From Spirochaetaceae bacterium (lineage in GTDB: Bacteria; Spirochaetota; Spirochaetia; DSM-27196; SLAA01): a stretch of DNA of 34,384 bases. Below are positions 33,319 through 34,384 of this stretch, piece after piece. The translations under genes were made by a program, and so were the position numbers. Position 1 is the first letter of the stretch; every line of letters starts with the position of its first letter. The notes under the pieces were generated by a model, which had not been told where the DNA came from, did no database searches, and was given only the letters and a program-made list of their open reading frames with translations. The stretch is taken from NCBI GenBank assembly GCA_003556605.1, contig PWQX01000266.1, positions 1 through 34,384 of the forward strand, in the 5' to 3' direction.

Positions 33319-33804
33319 TTACCGAGTCATGACCGAGTGCAGATCCCGATCCAGGTAGGAGCTGTAATCGGTTAGCTCAGGCTGATAGTGCCGATCGAAT
33401 AGCGACGAAGAAATAATGAAATCGGCGGTCGATCGATTATTTGCAGTCGGTATGTTGTACAGCACCGCTATCCGCAGCAGCGCCTTTACGTCGACGTCAT
33501 GAGGTTGAGGTTGCATCGGATCCCATAGAAAGATCAAGAGATCGACCCGGCCTTCACTGATCAACGAGCCAAGCTGTTGGTCACCGCCCAAAGGTCCGGA
33601 CTTCAGCTTGATGATCTCAAGCGGCTGATTCTCACACTCGTCGTCGAGCTTCTTCTGCAGTGCCGCTTCCAGCATAAGTCCGGTTGTACCGGTACAGACT
33701 AGTCGGTGCGGGGTGAGCACCTTGTAGTTCCACTCGGCCCATTCCGTCAAGTCTTTCTTACGATTGTCGTGGGCCACCAGACCGATTGTTTTTCTTGCTG
33801 CCAT
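33319..33804 (-). CDS. mgsA: methylglyoxal synthase
   Basis: Converts dihydroxyacetone phosphate to methylglyoxal and phosphate, bypassing lower glycolysis when phosphate is short. It has 161 residues, the normal length. Catalytic and phosphate-binding blocks are clear: IGLVAHDNRK (His12), CTGTTG, SGPLGGDQQLG (catalytic Asp75) and LWDPMQPQPHDVDVKAL (His102), then YNIPTANNRSTADFII. The ATG follows AAGGA. It stands between an ABM-domain gene and the secreted hydrolase-like gene, all on the minus strand and probably one transcript. Its C-terminal tail is slightly longer than the E. coli enzyme. Confidence 0.95.
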   Translation of the reverse strand: MAARKTIGLVAHDNRKKDLTEWAEWNYKVLTPHRLVCTGTTGLMLEAALQKKLDDECENQPLEIIKLKSGPLGGDQQLGSLISEGRVDLLIFLWDPMQPQPHDVDVKALLRIAVLYNIPTANNRSTADFIISSSLFDRHYQPELTDYSSYLDRDLHSVMTR

Positions 33805-33837
33805 TGCATTTTGTCCTTCACAGGCGCCATCCGCCGA

Positions 33838-34158
33838 TTACAGAATGCGCTCCGGAGATACCGGCCGATACGCGATGCCTTCTCGAGGCTCCGCCATCAT
33901 TTCGGCAACTGTCTCCCGCCATTCCAAGTAGTGAGCGGTTTGCTTGTGCTCGGCCGGTGCGGCGTCATTGTGGTATATCTCAACGAGAATGAACCGATTG
34001 GGATCATCGTCGCGTTGAATCACGTCAAAACGAGCCACACCGGGCTCCTGCTCCCGAGACTTCCGGGCGTTCTTTTCGGTAGCAGCCAGGAACTGCTCGC
34101 GAAACCCCGGTTTGACGTTCACGTAAACCAGCATAATCCGCTGTCGCTCATCAGCCAT
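33838..34158 (-). CDS. antibiotic-biosynthesis-monooxygenase (ABM) domain protein
   Basis: A 106-residue ferredoxin-like alpha/beta protein of the ABM/YgiN/LsrG family. Typical blocks: the first strand IMLVYVNVKPGFREQFLAATEKNA, EPGVARFDVIQRDDDPNRFILVEIYHN and the helix HYLEWRETVAEMM. Family members act as cofactor-free quinol monooxygenases or process autoinducer-2; the substrate here is unknown. The start is ATG 34158, preceded by GGGAGGAG; a longer reading to 34197 is less likely. It is the first gene of the presumed operon with mgsA (33 bases apart). The link to methylglyoxal chemistry is speculative. Confidence 0.82.
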   Translation of the reverse strand: MADERQRIMLVYVNVKPGFREQFLAATEKNARKSREQEPGVARFDVIQRDDDPNRFILVEIYHNDAAPAEHKQTAHYLEWRETVAEMMAEPREGIAYRPVSPERIL

Positions 34159-34201
34159 GCACTCCTCCCAAAAATGAACGAATCTGCTGAAGCGCAATAT
34201 T

Positions 34202-34230
34202 AATGTACATAGGTGAGTCTACCGCACCAA
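34202..34230 (-). promoter_or_regulatory. promoter of the ABM-mgsA operon
   Basis: Minus-strand TTGGTG (34230-34225), 17 bases, TACATT (34207-34202). It is divergent from the tRNA-Leu promoter, with the -35 boxes 18 bases apart. Confidence 0.5.
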
Positions 34231-34248
34231 GCCCAATCTTAACACGTC

Positions 34249-34277
34249 TTGACAAGCCTTGGGTCGATTAGTACAAT
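34249..34277 (+). promoter_or_regulatory. promoter of tRNA-Leu (GAG)
   Basis: Perfect TTGACA (34249-34254), 17 bases and TACAAT (34272-34277): the strongest sigma70-type promoter in the window. Initiation falls near 34284, 17 bases before the tRNA. Confidence 0.8.
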
Positions 34278-34300
34278 GCCGCTCGTATTCCAACAGTGAT

Positions 34301-34384
34301 GCGGCGATGGTGAAATTGGTAGACACGCTAGCTTGAGGGGCTAGTGGGCGTTAGCCCGTGCTGGTTCAAGTCCAGTTCGCCGCA
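34301..34384 (+). tRNA. tRNA-Leu (GAG)
   Basis: Acceptor GCGGCGA / TCGCCGC, anticodon loop TTGAGGG (GAG), long class II variable arm, T-arm with GGTTCAAGTCC. The gene ends with discriminator A at the last base of the window, so any encoded CCA cannot be seen. Confidence 0.95.

Overview
The window reads as an ordinary bacterial chromosome segment of fairly high G+C. It carries mostly single-copy housekeeping genes plus several secreted or envelope genes I do not recognise. I see no insertion sequence, prophage, integron or CRISPR array. The best guess for the host is a free-living, sodium-dependent spirochaete (Spirochaetota). This rests on remembered resemblance of the SH3 lipoprotein, the sigma-like protein and the envelope proteins to spirochaete proteins, and on the Na+-NQR operon. 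It is an inference at roughly 0.6.

Region by region. 1-2909 (minus): an FMN-binding split-barrel protein, then pdhA, pdhB and the start of the E2 gene of pyruvate dehydrogenase, cut by the window edge. 3093-7466 (plus): nqrBCDEF, encoding most of a Na+-pumping NADH:quinone oxidoreductase but with no nqrA, followed by an unknown 151-residue protein. 7734-9411: a divergent shikimate kinase and chorismate synthase. 9454-11611: two small membrane proteins and NADP-isocitrate dehydrogenase. 11697-15335: three membrane or secreted proteins (TPR, unknown secreted, SH3 lipoprotein). 15373-18811: an ABC-F ATPase, exonuclease III and a LON-domain protein. 18886-22848: MsrB on minus, then a coiled-coil protein and a RarA fusion protein on plus. 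22931-23475: five tRNAs (His, Arg, Lys, Leu, Gly) ending in a clear terminator. 23542-26781: tig-clpP-clpX. 26856-32013: a small secreted protein, a DHH phosphoesterase, a divergent sigma-factor-like protein, an ITPase and oligoendopeptidase F. 32053-34158 (minus): an ABM-domain protein, methylglyoxal synthase and a secreted protein resembling a degenerate serine hydrolase. 34301-34384: tRNA-Leu(GAG).

Functionally the window links pyruvate oxidation and isocitrate oxidation (NADH, NADPH) to a sodium-motive NADH dehydrogenase. It also holds protein quality control (trigger factor, ClpXP, MsrB, PepF), nucleotide hygiene and DNA repair (ITPase, NrnA-type phosphatase, ExoIII, RarA), the end of the shikimate pathway and the methylglyoxal bypass.

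The most interesting signals are regulatory or concern divergent proteins. Five genes have a sigma70-like -10 box ending only 6-10 bases before the start codon and no Shine-Dalgarno, so they look leaderless. The icd / TPR-gene divergent promoters appear to share overlapping -35 boxes inside a perfect 12-bp palindrome. A 310-residue protein looks like a divergent sigma factor. A secreted serine-hydrolase-like protein seems to have lost all three catalytic motifs. Non-ATG starts are common: nqrB, nqrC, nqrF, icd, its downstream gene, xthA, msrB and the gene after clpX all seem to use GTG or TTG. No wholly novel multi-gene system could be demonstrated from sequence alone.
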